A DNA stretch of 64,000 nt from CAYWYR01 sp964462685 (GTDB lineage Bacteria; Bacteroidota; Ignavibacteria; Kapaibacteriales; UBA2268). How positions within the stretch are numbered: position 1 is the first letter of the stretch; each line of letters begins with the position of its first letter. Under the pieces are notes generated by a model, which ran no database searches, was not told the DNA's origin, and was given only the letters and a program-made list of their open reading frames with translations. The position numbers were made by a program, and so were the translations under genes. This document shows, piece by piece, positions 44,353 to 52,549 of this stretch. The stretch spans positions 62,001 through 126,000 of the forward strand of contig CAYWYR010000002.1 of NCBI GenBank assembly GCA_964462685.1, in the 5' to 3' direction.

Positions 44353-45578
44353 TTACTTATACTCTTCAATTTCTTTTAAGAATCTCTCAATCAGATTTAG
44401 ATCAACGTGCTGCATAACCACGATCTTCCAAAAGAGGTTATCATCATTATGTTCTTCTGGGATAAGCCCATACTTTTCACAGACATTTTTGTTAACATCT
44501 TTAGATAACAAAGTTACGATATTCAGTTTGGGTTCTCTGAAAAATCTTATATTTTTTTTCTCAAGTTGTTCACATAATCTATCTGTTCTCCTGTTCAGTA
44601 CCTCAATACGTTCCTGCCAGCCATAGTAACCGTAGGTCATTAAAATCATCCATACAGCTATTGCATTCGCGCCTGAACGGGAGCCGGAAAGAGTTAAGTC
44701 AAGGCCATTTACATATCCAGCTTCCTCTGTAACTGAATATCGCATCAATCCTTTCTCGCTAAGAAAATACCTGTTCCGTATGGTGCTTGTAGCATTTTAT
44801 GTGCGTCTATTGTAATTGAATCTATTCGTTTATCAGCAAAGCAGAGATGGTTGTTTTCGTTAGCTACAGCATATATAAAACCACCGTAAGCTCCGTCAAC
44901 GTGTGCATGATATGTAATATCCTCATTGTCCAGTAGATCGATCATCTCAAATCCATCAACCGAGCCAAACATCGTGGTACCCATATTCAGCACTGCAATC
45001 GCTGCCTTTATTCCGCTGTTCTTAATGATATCAAATGATTTTTCGATGACTATTTTTCTATCACCTTCAGATACTGGCAGTTGTATAAGATTGATATTTA
45101 AGAGATTTGCGGCTTTGGGAATAGAGTAATGGGTATCTTCAGAGCATACTATAGCTATCTCATTAATATCGAAGCCTTCAGAGATAAGTTTATTCCTATA
45201 TATCCAACATGCTTGGATATTTGCCTCTGTACCCCCTGATGCGATATATCCGTCTGTTTGACCAGGCTTAGCATTGAAAAGATCAACTCCCAAAAGCTCT
45301 ATTGTCTCACGCTCTATCTGCTGAGTGCCTTTGAAAAACTCCTCACTCTCACCCATAGTGTGGCAGCCGATATGGTTCGGATTCTTAACTAAGGATGATA
45401 GGAATGGTGCTTGGTCCAGAAAAGGGAAATCGTCATAAAATACATTGCTATCTAAATGACTTGCTGGGACCCCCATAATATCGGAATGTCTGAAATCAAC
45501 GTTTTCTTTTAAAGCCTCAAATACTCTTTCTCTGATTTCCTTATTAGTTTTTCTGATCCAGTGTTCTTTTTGATTCAT
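44353..45578 (-). pseudogene. PLP-dependent amino-acid decarboxylase, frameshifted
   Basis: Two frames (44745-45578 and 44353-44748) together make one group II decarboxylase of about 408 residues. The first carries HTMGESEEFF, YIASGGTEANIQACWI, HVDGAYGGFIYA and DAHKMLQAPYGTGIFLARK (PLP lysine in DAHK); the second continues LMRYSVTEEAGYVNGLDLTL and SGSRSGANAIAVWM. They meet at AAAGGATTGATG: adding one G (AAAGGGATTG) restores the expected RKGLMRY. So a single base is missing, either by mutation or read error. If real, the enzyme is lost. It overlaps queG by 35 bases and precedes trxB by one. Confidence 0.85.
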
Positions 45579-46518
45579 TATTGTAGATTATCTCTCGTGC
45601 GTTTCTTTTTAGTCCTTCAAGCCCAGCCCTTTTAATAGCAGACTTCTCTTTTTTGAGATTGTACTCTTCTTCTTTCATCTGAAAAACGGTTTCTGGTTCT
45701 ATTGAAGATCCGAATTTATTCTGGTAGAATGATTCTATAGGAGAAAGAGGATTTCTGATATTATTATAAGGGCATACCATTTGGCAAACATCACATCCAT
45801 ATATCCAGCCTGACAAATCTTCATTTAACTCTTTATCTACTGGACTCTCTATTGTAAGATATGATATACATTTATTACTATCAACTATGTATGGGCTAAT
45901 TATAGCACCTGTCGGGCAATTATCCAAACACAAAGTACATGTCCCGCATCTATCAAGTAAAGGTTCATCAATAGGCAGTTCAATGCTGGTAAGAATTATA
46001 CCAATAAATGTATATGAACCGAGTTTTTTATTTAGTATAAGACTGTTCTTACCCCGCCATCCAACGCCAGCTTTAACGGCTAGATCTCTTTCAAGTAACG
46101 GGCCGGTATCGGAATATATTCTATTTGGAAATTCAATACCAGATTCGGATTTTACTCTTTTGACCAGTTCATTTAATGTTTTTGGAACAACATCATGATA
46201 ATCCCTACCCCACGCGTATTGAGCTATTTTACCATTAGCATCACTATTAAATGATTTGTTATAGTATCTGCCAGTATTATATGATAGAAGGCATACAATT
46301 GCTGTACCCGAATCTGCATCTATCACTTTGGAAGGGTTATGTCTTTTATCGTGGTTTCTCTCAAGCCATTTCATATCCGCATGGTAACCGTTATCAATCC
46401 AGTTTTTGAACCTGGAAAACTCATCACCCATTGATTTCAGATCGGTAAACCCTATTTCAGATATTCCTAATTCAGTAGCTTTATTTGTAAATAGCTTTTT
46501 TATTTCTGAAGGGTTCAA
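45544..46518 (-). CDS. queG: Epoxyqueuosine reductase
   Basis: 324 residues. The cobalamin-binding N-terminal part has AKAGVGWRGKNSLILNKKLGSY (in part) and the C-terminal part two 4Fe-4S motifs: CGTCTLCLDNCPTGAI and CDVCQMVCPYN. QueG makes queuosine in tRNA from its epoxide, the last step of the pathway. The start is TTG 46518, and its first bases overlap the tsaD stop as TTGA. It lacks the C-terminal HEAT domain of some homologues, which is common. Confidence 0.95.
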   Translation of the reverse strand: MNPSEIKKLFTNKATELGISEIGFTDLKSMGDEFSRFKNWIDNGYHADMKWLERNHDKRHNPSKVIDADSGTAIVCLLSYNTGRYYNKSFNSDANGKIAQYAWGRDYHDVVPKTLNELVKRVKSESGIEFPNRIYSDTGPLLERDLAVKAGVGWRGKNSLILNKKLGSYTFIGIILTSIELPIDEPLLDRCGTCTLCLDNCPTGAIISPYIVDSNKCISYLTIESPVDKELNEDLSGWIYGCDVCQMVCPYNNIRNPLSPIESFYQNKFGSSIEPETVFQMKEEEYNLKKEKSAIKRAGLEGLKRNAREIIYNNESKRTLDQKN

Positions 46519-47561
46519 TTCTTTCTACTACGTAAAGGCTTAGGATTAACTGTGAAAGTAAGGTCTTCTGATTCTAGTTTACCGTAATCGGTATCAGTGG
46601 AAATTCGATTTCTTATTTTCATATCGGCTATGAAACCTATCATAGCAGCATTATCTACAGTATATTCCATAGAGGGATAATAAACTGAAAGTTCATCTGT
46701 TGAATTACTTTGAAATCTATTTCTTAGATCCGAATTAGCAGATACCCCACCATTGACTGTAACGGTTTTAGCTTGATATTTTTTTGCTGCTTTTATAGTT
46801 TTGGCTACCAGTACCTCGTTAATAGCCGCTTGTACCGACGCACAGATATCTGGAAGATCAACATCAGGAGGAAAGTTACCTTGGCCGTAATTGTTATCTA
46901 TAAAACGCCTAACTGAAGTTTTCAAGCCGCTGAAGCTAAAATCATAATTAAGCTCGTTGATCATTGGGCGGGGAAAGTCATATTTAGTTGATTCACCCTT
47001 TTTAGCAAGCTTGTCTATTAATGGCCCGCCTGGGTATCCTAAGCCTAAAATCTTCGCTGTCTTATCATAAGCCTCTCCGGCGGCATCATCTTTCGTACTT
47101 CCTATGATTTCATATCTATCATAGCTGTGTACCAAGAAAATAGAAGTATGACCTCCGCTTACCACCAAAGATATAAAAGGAAAACCTATATTAGGGTTTT
47201 CTATAATACAAGAAAATATATGCCCTTCGATATGATCGATAGGTAGGACAGGAATTTCATAAGCCACGGCCAAACCCTTTGCGAACGAAGTACCTACAAC
47301 GAGAGATCCCGATAGGCCAGGCTTATGAGTAACGGCTATCGCCTCAATCATTGACATATCAATATCAGCTTGCTCAACAGCGAGATGGGCTATTTGACTT
47401 ATAACAGAAATATGCTCTCTTGATGCCAGTTCGGGTACTATCCCCCCCCACTTATTATGTACTTCTTGACTGGAGATAATATTGGAAAGGACATTATAAC
47501 CATTGACAACAGCTACCGCAGTATCATCACAGGAAGTTTCTATGGCAAGTATTAATGCCAT
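46515..47561 (-). CDS. tsaD: tRNA N6-threonylcarbamoyltransferase TsaD
   Basis: 348 residues, the family length. IETSCDDTAVAV begins the ASKHA fold; HIEGHIFS gives the metal-binding HxxxH, SGGHTSIFLV the substrate loop, and VNGGVSANSDLR the ATP site. TsaD makes t6A37 in tRNAs reading ANN codons, with TsaB/E/C partners encoded elsewhere. It overlaps queG by four bases and starts one base after cinA. Confidence 0.97.
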   Translation of the reverse strand: MALILAIETSCDDTAVAVVNGYNVLSNIISSQEVHNKWGGIVPELASREHISVISQIAHLAVEQADIDMSMIEAIAVTHKPGLSGSLVVGTSFAKGLAVAYEIPVLPIDHIEGHIFSCIIENPNIGFPFISLVVSGGHTSIFLVHSYDRYEIIGSTKDDAAGEAYDKTAKILGLGYPGGPLIDKLAKKGESTKYDFPRPMINELNYDFSFSGLKTSVRRFIDNNYGQGNFPPDVDLPDICASVQAAINEVLVAKTIKAAKKYQAKTVTVNGGVSANSDLRNRFQSNSTDELSVYYPSMEYTVDNAAMIGFIADMKIRNRISTDTDYGKLESEDLTFTVNPKPLRSRKN

Positions 47562-47562
47562 A

Positions 47563-48837
47563 TCAAATACTCTTTAGATATTTAAGAAGAATGTTTGAAG
47601 CATAAGTAACACTGAGTTCCCGATTCATATCCCTGTTTCTTCCAAATGTAAACTTTTTAGCAGTAGTCTTCTGTGGAGTACTCATGCCTATCCAAACCGT
47701 TCCAACAGGTTTATCATCGCTACCACCATCAGGGCCGGCAATGCCCGTTACCGAAAGCGATATGTCTGTAACAAGTTTGGATTTGATGCCTTCGGCCATC
47801 TCTATTGCACACTTCTCGGAAACAGCCCCATGATATTCTATCGTTGAGGGATCTACTCCTAAATGTTCGATCTTTACATCATTGGAGTAAGATATTATTC
47901 CGCCTTCGAAAAACTTAGCTGATCCGGGTTTATCTGTAAAATATGCTCCGAGCATACCAGCAGTACAAGATTCAGCTACAGATAATGTGAAATCATTATC
48001 GATCAAAAGCTTTTTTATCTCTTCAATCTTACCTTTTTCGCCTGATCCCACAATGTATTTTTCAATAATCTCGGATATGATTTCGGAGTATTTCTTCAGT
48101 TTTTTATCTGCTTCATCGAAACTCTCACATTCTACACCTATCCTAATCCTGACACCACTTGTAGAAGGAAGATATGCTACAGAAGATGATTCATCCAATA
48201 TATCATTTACATCTCCAATTAAAGAAGCGAGATCGGACTCACCGATGCCAGAAGTTTCGATTGTATGGTATTTCTGAAGAAGATAATCACTAGCCAAGCT
48301 TTTTTTGAAAGTTTCATTGATATATCCTTTGACCATTTCTACCATTTCTTTTGGCACGCCTGGAACAGAGAATACATGTTTGTTTGAACCATTCCATTTC
48401 TCATTATAATGTATTCCGGGGGCTGTTCCGACATTATTTATGATAGCTTTTGCTTTTTTTGGGAAACGAGATAGTTCATAATTGACATCTCTCATTTCCC
48501 TATTCCGATTTGAAAAATATTCTTTTATTCTTTTGAGTAGATCATCTCTATCTTCTAACTCATCTACAAAAAAATCTACTAGAACATCTTTTGTTATATC
48601 GTCATGGGTAGGGCCGAGTCCACCTGTGATTATAAGTGCATCCACTCTGTCTAAAAGATATTCTAACTGCTCTTTCATAATTTTGGGGTCATCTGGACAG
48701 CAAAAAGAATATAGTAACTTGCCCCCTAATCCAGCTACCTGAGATCCGATAAATGCTGCATTGGAATTAACTGTCTGGCCTATCAGTATCTCATCGCCAA
48801 CTGTCAATACTCCGACGTTATATCTGTTCTTTTTCAA
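47563..48837 (-). CDS. cinA: CinA-family protein (MoaB-like plus amidase domains)
   Basis: 424 residues, full length. The N-terminal molybdopterin-binding-like domain has GVLTVGDEILIGQTVNSN and TGGLGPTHDDITK; the C-terminal CinA domain has SVAESCTAGMLGAYFTDKPG (catalytic Ser) and VTGIAGPDGGSDDKPVGTVWIG. Such proteins combine an ADP-ribose pyrophosphatase-type activity with nicotinamide-mononucleotide deamidase. The start is TTG 48837, overlapping the PHP stop as TTGA. Confidence 0.95.
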   Translation of the reverse strand: MKKNRYNVGVLTVGDEILIGQTVNSNAAFIGSQVAGLGGKLLYSFCCPDDPKIMKEQLEYLLDRVDALIITGGLGPTHDDITKDVLVDFFVDELEDRDDLLKRIKEYFSNRNREMRDVNYELSRFPKKAKAIINNVGTAPGIHYNEKWNGSNKHVFSVPGVPKEMVEMVKGYINETFKKSLASDYLLQKYHTIETSGIGESDLASLIGDVNDILDESSSVAYLPSTSGVRIRIGVECESFDEADKKLKKYSEIISEIIEKYIVGSGEKGKIEEIKKLLIDNDFTLSVAESCTAGMLGAYFTDKPGSAKFFEGGIISYSNDVKIEHLGVDPSTIEYHGAVSEKCAIEMAEGIKSKLVTDISLSVTGIAGPDGGSDDKPVGTVWIGMSTPQKTTAKKFTFGRNRDMNRELSVTYASNILLKYLKSI

Positions 48838-49652
48838 GCCCTTCCTTTTTTCTTTATGGCAAAGAGTTTATCCATAGGGACGGTGAACTTGCCTATATTG
48901 TCTTCATCTTTAGCTTTTGTTCCATGATAATCCGAGCCTCCACTTCCGAGCATCCAGTAATTATCTATCAAACCCTTATATTTTGCTGACATTACTATAT
49001 CGTGTGATGGGTGAACATACTCAATACCATCCAGACCTTTGTGCAGCAATCTATGTATGGTTTTCTGCTGAGTATGTTTACCTGGATGGGCTATAATCGT
49101 TACACCACCTGCCTTCTTCACCATTTTGATAGCTTCAACTGTATCTATATGGCTGGTAGGCACAAAACCTTTCTTACCATAAGTGAGGTAATTATCGAAG
49201 GCTTCCTTGATTGTAGATACATACTCTTTCTCCAGCAGCATCTGCGCGATATGTGGGCGGCCATGTACGCCGTGCTTAACCAGTTCGTCAAGCCTGCTAA
49301 TATCTAGATCAAATCCCTGACCGCGAAGTTTATGAACCATTTGCTCTGCGCGGTTCTTTCGCTTCTCTTTATACTTGATAGTATAATCTTTTAGAGTCTC
49401 ATCATCTGTTTTGAAAGCGTAGGATAGTAGATGTAATTCCCTATTATTATAGCTTGTGGATATTTCCATACCCGGAATAGTCTCAAGTTTGCCATGGGCA
49501 GCTTGCTTAAAGCTTTCATAAGCTTCATAGTTATCATGATCGGTAACCACTAAGCCTTCTAAACCATTGGAAGTCGCTTTTTCTACTAAATCTTCTGGTG
49601 ATAATCGCCCGTCTGAGAAATAAGTATGCGTATGCATGTCACAACCGGGCAT
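48834..49652 (-). CDS. PHP-domain phosphoesterase
   Basis: 272 residues from ATG 49652, which shares one base with the proS stop (TGATG); a TTG three bases earlier is the alternative. DMHTHTYFSDGRLSPEDLV gives the first metal ligands (HxH), VVTDHDN the next, PGMEIST the Glu, IIAHPGKH and GGSDYHG the last ones. This resembles the YciV/RnmA-type 3',5'-nucleotide bisphosphate phosphatases or 5'-3' exonucleases. The place in an operon with cinA and tRNA-modification genes does not settle the substrate. Confidence 0.9.
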   Translation of the reverse strand: MPGCDMHTHTYFSDGRLSPEDLVEKATSNGLEGLVVTDHDNYEAYESFKQAAHGKLETIPGMEISTSYNNRELHLLSYAFKTDDETLKDYTIKYKEKRKNRAEQMVHKLRGQGFDLDISRLDELVKHGVHGRPHIAQMLLEKEYVSTIKEAFDNYLTYGKKGFVPTSHIDTVEAIKMVKKAGGVTIIAHPGKHTQQKTIHRLLHKGLDGIEYVHPSHDIVMSAKYKGLIDNYWMLGSGGSDYHGTKAKDEDNIGKFTVPMDKLFAIKKKGRA

Positions 49653-51358
49653 CAATCCTCCAGTTTATTATATGAATCAATTATCCCTTCCATCAGATCA
49701 TCCACAGGCAGTACCTTGGACTCTCCGCTTTTACGAAGCTTGACCTCTACCTCTCCTTTTTGCAGGCTTTTCGATCCAATTACGATATGAATCGGCACAC
49801 CGATAAGCTCGGAATCCTTGAATTTGAATCCTGGTGATGCCTTGCGGTCATCGTACAGCACCGAGTATCCGCTATGTTGCAAACTATTATAAGTGGTGTC
49901 CGCAAGCTCCTCTACTGCTTTGTCTTTATCCGCACCGATTGTTATGATATGGAAGTCGAACGGCGTTAAAGCCTTATTCCAAACTATCCCTTTTTCGTCA
50001 TGGTTCTGTTCAATGAAGCAGGCCATGATTCTTTCCATTCCTATGCCGTATGATCCCATTATAATCGGCTTCTCCTTACCATTTTGATCGAGGAATTTAG
50101 CACCCATAGCCTCAGAGTATCTAGTACCCAGCTTGAATATATGTCCTGTCTCGATCGCGTTGGTTATAATCAGCGCCTTGCCACTCTCGATATCCCTTTC
50201 GCCAGCCTTTACCGTTCTGAGATTTACGAATCTGATTTCTCCGCAGTCTCTTTCTAGGCTTACGTTCTTCAGGTGATAGCCGTCTTCATTTGCACCGCAG
50301 TACAATCCTATCCGTCCCTCCAGAAGATCATCCGCGATTACCGGCATATCTTCTATCCCTACCGGCCCTATAGATCCTGCGTTTGCTCCTGTAAGCCCTA
50401 CAAGTTCTTCACTAGTTGCGGGTCTGAACTTATCCGTGCCGAAAGCCGCCTCGAGCTTCGTGTCATTCGCCTCATCGACTCCTCGCATAAGCACCAGATG
50501 GCCCTTACCCTCCACGAGATAGACCAGGCTCTTCACGCAATACCTTTCGTCAAGCCCGAACTGTTCTGCTAGCTCTGTTATAGTTTTAGCGTTCGGTGTG
50601 GCGAACTTCTTCGCCTCCGGATTATCAGCGGGGTTCTCTGTTTTTTCTACATCTGACACCGCTACTTCCAGATTAGCCGCATATCCGCCAGGAACGTAAG
50701 CGCAGGTATCCTCGCCGTTCTCATTCGGGACCATAAACTCCTGGGAGCCGCTGCCCCCCATCGCCCCTGAGCTCGCCCCCACGATGAAATAATCCAGTCC
50801 GCAACGGTCAAATATCTTTATATATGCCTGTTTCTGGCTTTCGTAGCTATTATTAAGCCCGTCTTCCGTGGCATCCAGCGAGTAAGCATCTTTCATTATG
50901 AACTGTCGCCCCCGGAGGACGCCTGACTTTGGCCTGGCCTCATATCTGTACTTCGTCTGGATCTGATACCACATCTGCGGCATCTCCTTATAGCTCGCGA
51001 TATGCTGCCGTGCATGGTAGGTGATCACTTCCTCGTGAGTAGGTGCCAGCACAAGACCGTCATTATTCTTGATGTGCATCAGTACCTCGCCCATCGCCTC
51101 CACGCGGCCAGTCTCCTCCCAGATTTCTTTGGGATTTAGCCCTGGTAGAAGGAATTCCTGTGCTCCTATACGGTTTTGCTCCTCACGTACTATAGCCTCT
51201 ATCTTGCGAAGAACTCTCAAACCTACTGGCAACCAAGAGAATACCCCTGCCGCTAACTGCCGCACCATTCCGGCCCTAAGCATCAGTTTGTGGCTCGGCA
51301 TCTGCACGTCTCTGTCAACATCTTTAAGCGTCGGAACGAATGATTTACTTAATCTCAT
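49652..51358 (-). CDS. proS: Prolyl-tRNA synthetase, bacterial type with editing insert
   Basis: 568 residues, matching bacterial-type ProRS. Class II motifs are present: motif 2 around RYEARPKSGVLRGRQFIMKDAYS (in part) and motif 3 around GSYGIGMERIMA. Between them (about 225-395) is the INS editing domain (KSLVYLVEGKGHLVLMRG). The C-terminal anticodon-binding domain has YDDRKASPGFKFKDSELIG. It is the first gene of the minus-strand operon to trxB, with a one-base overlap into the PHP gene. The palindrome CTTGTATACAAG lies just upstream (51370-51381). Confidence 0.97.
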   Translation of the reverse strand: MRLSKSFVPTLKDVDRDVQMPSHKLMLRAGMVRQLAAGVFSWLPVGLRVLRKIEAIVREEQNRIGAQEFLLPGLNPKEIWEETGRVEAMGEVLMHIKNNDGLVLAPTHEEVITYHARQHIASYKEMPQMWYQIQTKYRYEARPKSGVLRGRQFIMKDAYSLDATEDGLNNSYESQKQAYIKIFDRCGLDYFIVGASSGAMGGSGSQEFMVPNENGEDTCAYVPGGYAANLEVAVSDVEKTENPADNPEAKKFATPNAKTITELAEQFGLDERYCVKSLVYLVEGKGHLVLMRGVDEANDTKLEAAFGTDKFRPATSEELVGLTGANAGSIGPVGIEDMPVIADDLLEGRIGLYCGANEDGYHLKNVSLERDCGEIRFVNLRTVKAGERDIESGKALIITNAIETGHIFKLGTRYSEAMGAKFLDQNGKEKPIIMGSYGIGMERIMACFIEQNHDEKGIVWNKALTPFDFHIITIGADKDKAVEELADTTYNSLQHSGYSVLYDDRKASPGFKFKDSELIGVPIHIVIGSKSLQKGEVEVKLRKSGESKVLPVDDLMEGIIDSYNKLED

Positions 51359-51982
51359 AATAATATAGTCTTGTATACAAGGGTGTTACAGAAAAAGTGT
51401 GCAAATTTTGTACAAGTATTTCTGATTAATGATTTTTCACGTATACGAAAATAACATAATGGAAGTAAAGACGAGGAATGAACTGGGATTAGTTATTAGA
51501 CTGTATCAGATATCTGAATTGAAGAGCTTAAATTTCGGAGAAATTGATATGGGTGAGTGTATTGGGACATGAATAGGATTATTAAACTTCTTACATATTT
51601 AAGATGTTAGTATTCTAAAGCAAACGTATGATTATATCATTCGGCTCTAAAGAAAGCGAGTGCTTAGTACTAGTTCTGTATGTTATCGAAAGAATTTTAC
51701 CTTTTAAAGCCAAAATCGGTTTAAATGCTTTTAAAAGCTCTTACATACACATTAGAACCAGCCGCTTTTATCCAATGGATAGCCATAGTCCAAGTCACAG
51801 CTTAGCGGTGACTGCAACTGCTCCTTGTTACCGTTCCCGTCATATTGGTAATCAATATACTGCCCTTTGAGGACGATGCTTTAAAGCAAAAGTGCTAAAA
51901 CAATTAATATATAGTTAATTCTTAAGTCTTTCATTATTGTAACATTGGTTTAATATTTGTCAATTTGTTATCTGTACAAGAA
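51359..51982. other. Gene-poor region with an RHS scrap
   Basis: 624 bases between proS and a small secreted protein. It holds a palindrome CTTGTATACAAG (51370-51381), another, GCTTTTAAAAGC (about 51729), and on the minus strand a decayed RHS/YD-repeat fragment (about 51750-51870). The short frames in it (for example 51461 and 51628 on the plus strand) look non-coding. Confidence 0.6.
51750..51870 (-). pseudogene. Decayed RHS YD-repeat fragment
   Basis: The minus strand reads GQYIDYQYDGNGNKEQLQ, then SPLSCDLDYGYPLDKSGWF and a stop. IDYQYDGNGN...DYGYPLD has the spacing of RHS YD-repeats (YxYDxxGN and YxYxLD). It is bounded by stops on both sides, only about 40 residues long and without a start. 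It is the only trace of an RHS core outside the island at 7.7-12.1 kb. Confidence 0.5.
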
Positions 51983-52426
51983 CTATTTATTTATTATTTC
52001 TAAGACTTGGTCGGTGGAAAGAAGTTTTTTCGACCAGTATACAACTACAGCTTCGTAACCATTACTTTTTATTTGATCTTTTTGAGATAAAATATGTAAT
52101 CTTGATTCACTCATTAGAAAGTCTGTTTTATAATGAAATTTTTCCTTGTCAAAATAACTATTCTTATCCCGTTTAACACCCCTAGTAATAAAACCGACCT
52201 TTTTATTTACTAAATTTTGTTTTGCTGTATCAAGACCAAACAAATGATTAAGATAGTATCCTTCATATTTGTTTAAAGTAGAAGATGTATTTATACCTAA
52301 TGAATCGAAATTTCTAATTACATTAAGGGGTAATGATTGGAAAGATCTATTATTAGGTAGAATTATCACACTCATTGTTGAGACATATAGCATGAATGTT
52401 ATTGTTAAAATTTTCATTATTTTCAT
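51983..52426 (-). CDS. Small predicted secreted protein, unknown
   Basis: 147 residues. A hydrophobic N-terminal segment (MKILTITFMLYVSTMSVII) could be a signal peptide or anchor. The rest is basic, with KKVGFITRGVKRDKNSYF and a helical end AVVVYWSKKLLSTDQVLEI. I do not recognise a family. It lies beside the RHS scrap and is divergent from ligA. Low GC and many Asn/Lys codons, like the toxin-tip cassettes, suggest horizontal origin, but this is weak. Confidence 0.5.
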   Translation of the reverse strand: MKIMKILTITFMLYVSTMSVIILPNNRSFQSLPLNVIRNFDSLGINTSSTLNKYEGYYLNHLFGLDTAKQNLVNKKVGFITRGVKRDKNSYFDKEKFHYKTDFLMSESRLHILSQKDQIKSNGYEAVVVYWSKKLLSTDQVLEIINK

Positions 52427-52514
52427 CTCTTATCTATTATATATCGGTATACCGTTTAGTAACTGAAGGTTTAAAAGAAGTGCTCTATTTTGTAACATTT
52501 CCGTATGCCCCCTA

Positions 52515-52545
52515 TTGCTATATACCTCCATTACGGGTAACTTTG
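52515..52545 (+). promoter_or_regulatory. Bacteroidota-type promoter of ligA
   Basis: TTG (52515-52517), 20 bases, then TAACTTTG (52538-52545), a close match to the TTG-N19..21-TAnnTTTG consensus. The -7 box ends four bases before the ligA ATG, so transcription should begin at or next to the start codon. Confidence 0.55.
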
Positions 52546-52549
52546 CAAG

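Noticed and set aside
51370..51414. CTTGTATACAAG palindrome and nearby TTTGTACAAG as a proS operator or T-box
   Set aside because: A perfect 12-base palindrome exists, but no T-box specifier/antiterminator structure or known operator fits, and AT-rich palindromes of this size are expected by chance. Left as a note only.
51461..51574. 37-codon plus-strand frame (ATG 51461)
   Set aside because: Short, no ribosome site, no motif; chance frame in AT-rich DNA.
51628..51870. Plus-strand 80-codon frame in the proS-ligA gap
   Set aside because: Its second half is antisense to the RHS-like fragment, and the protein has no sensible composition.
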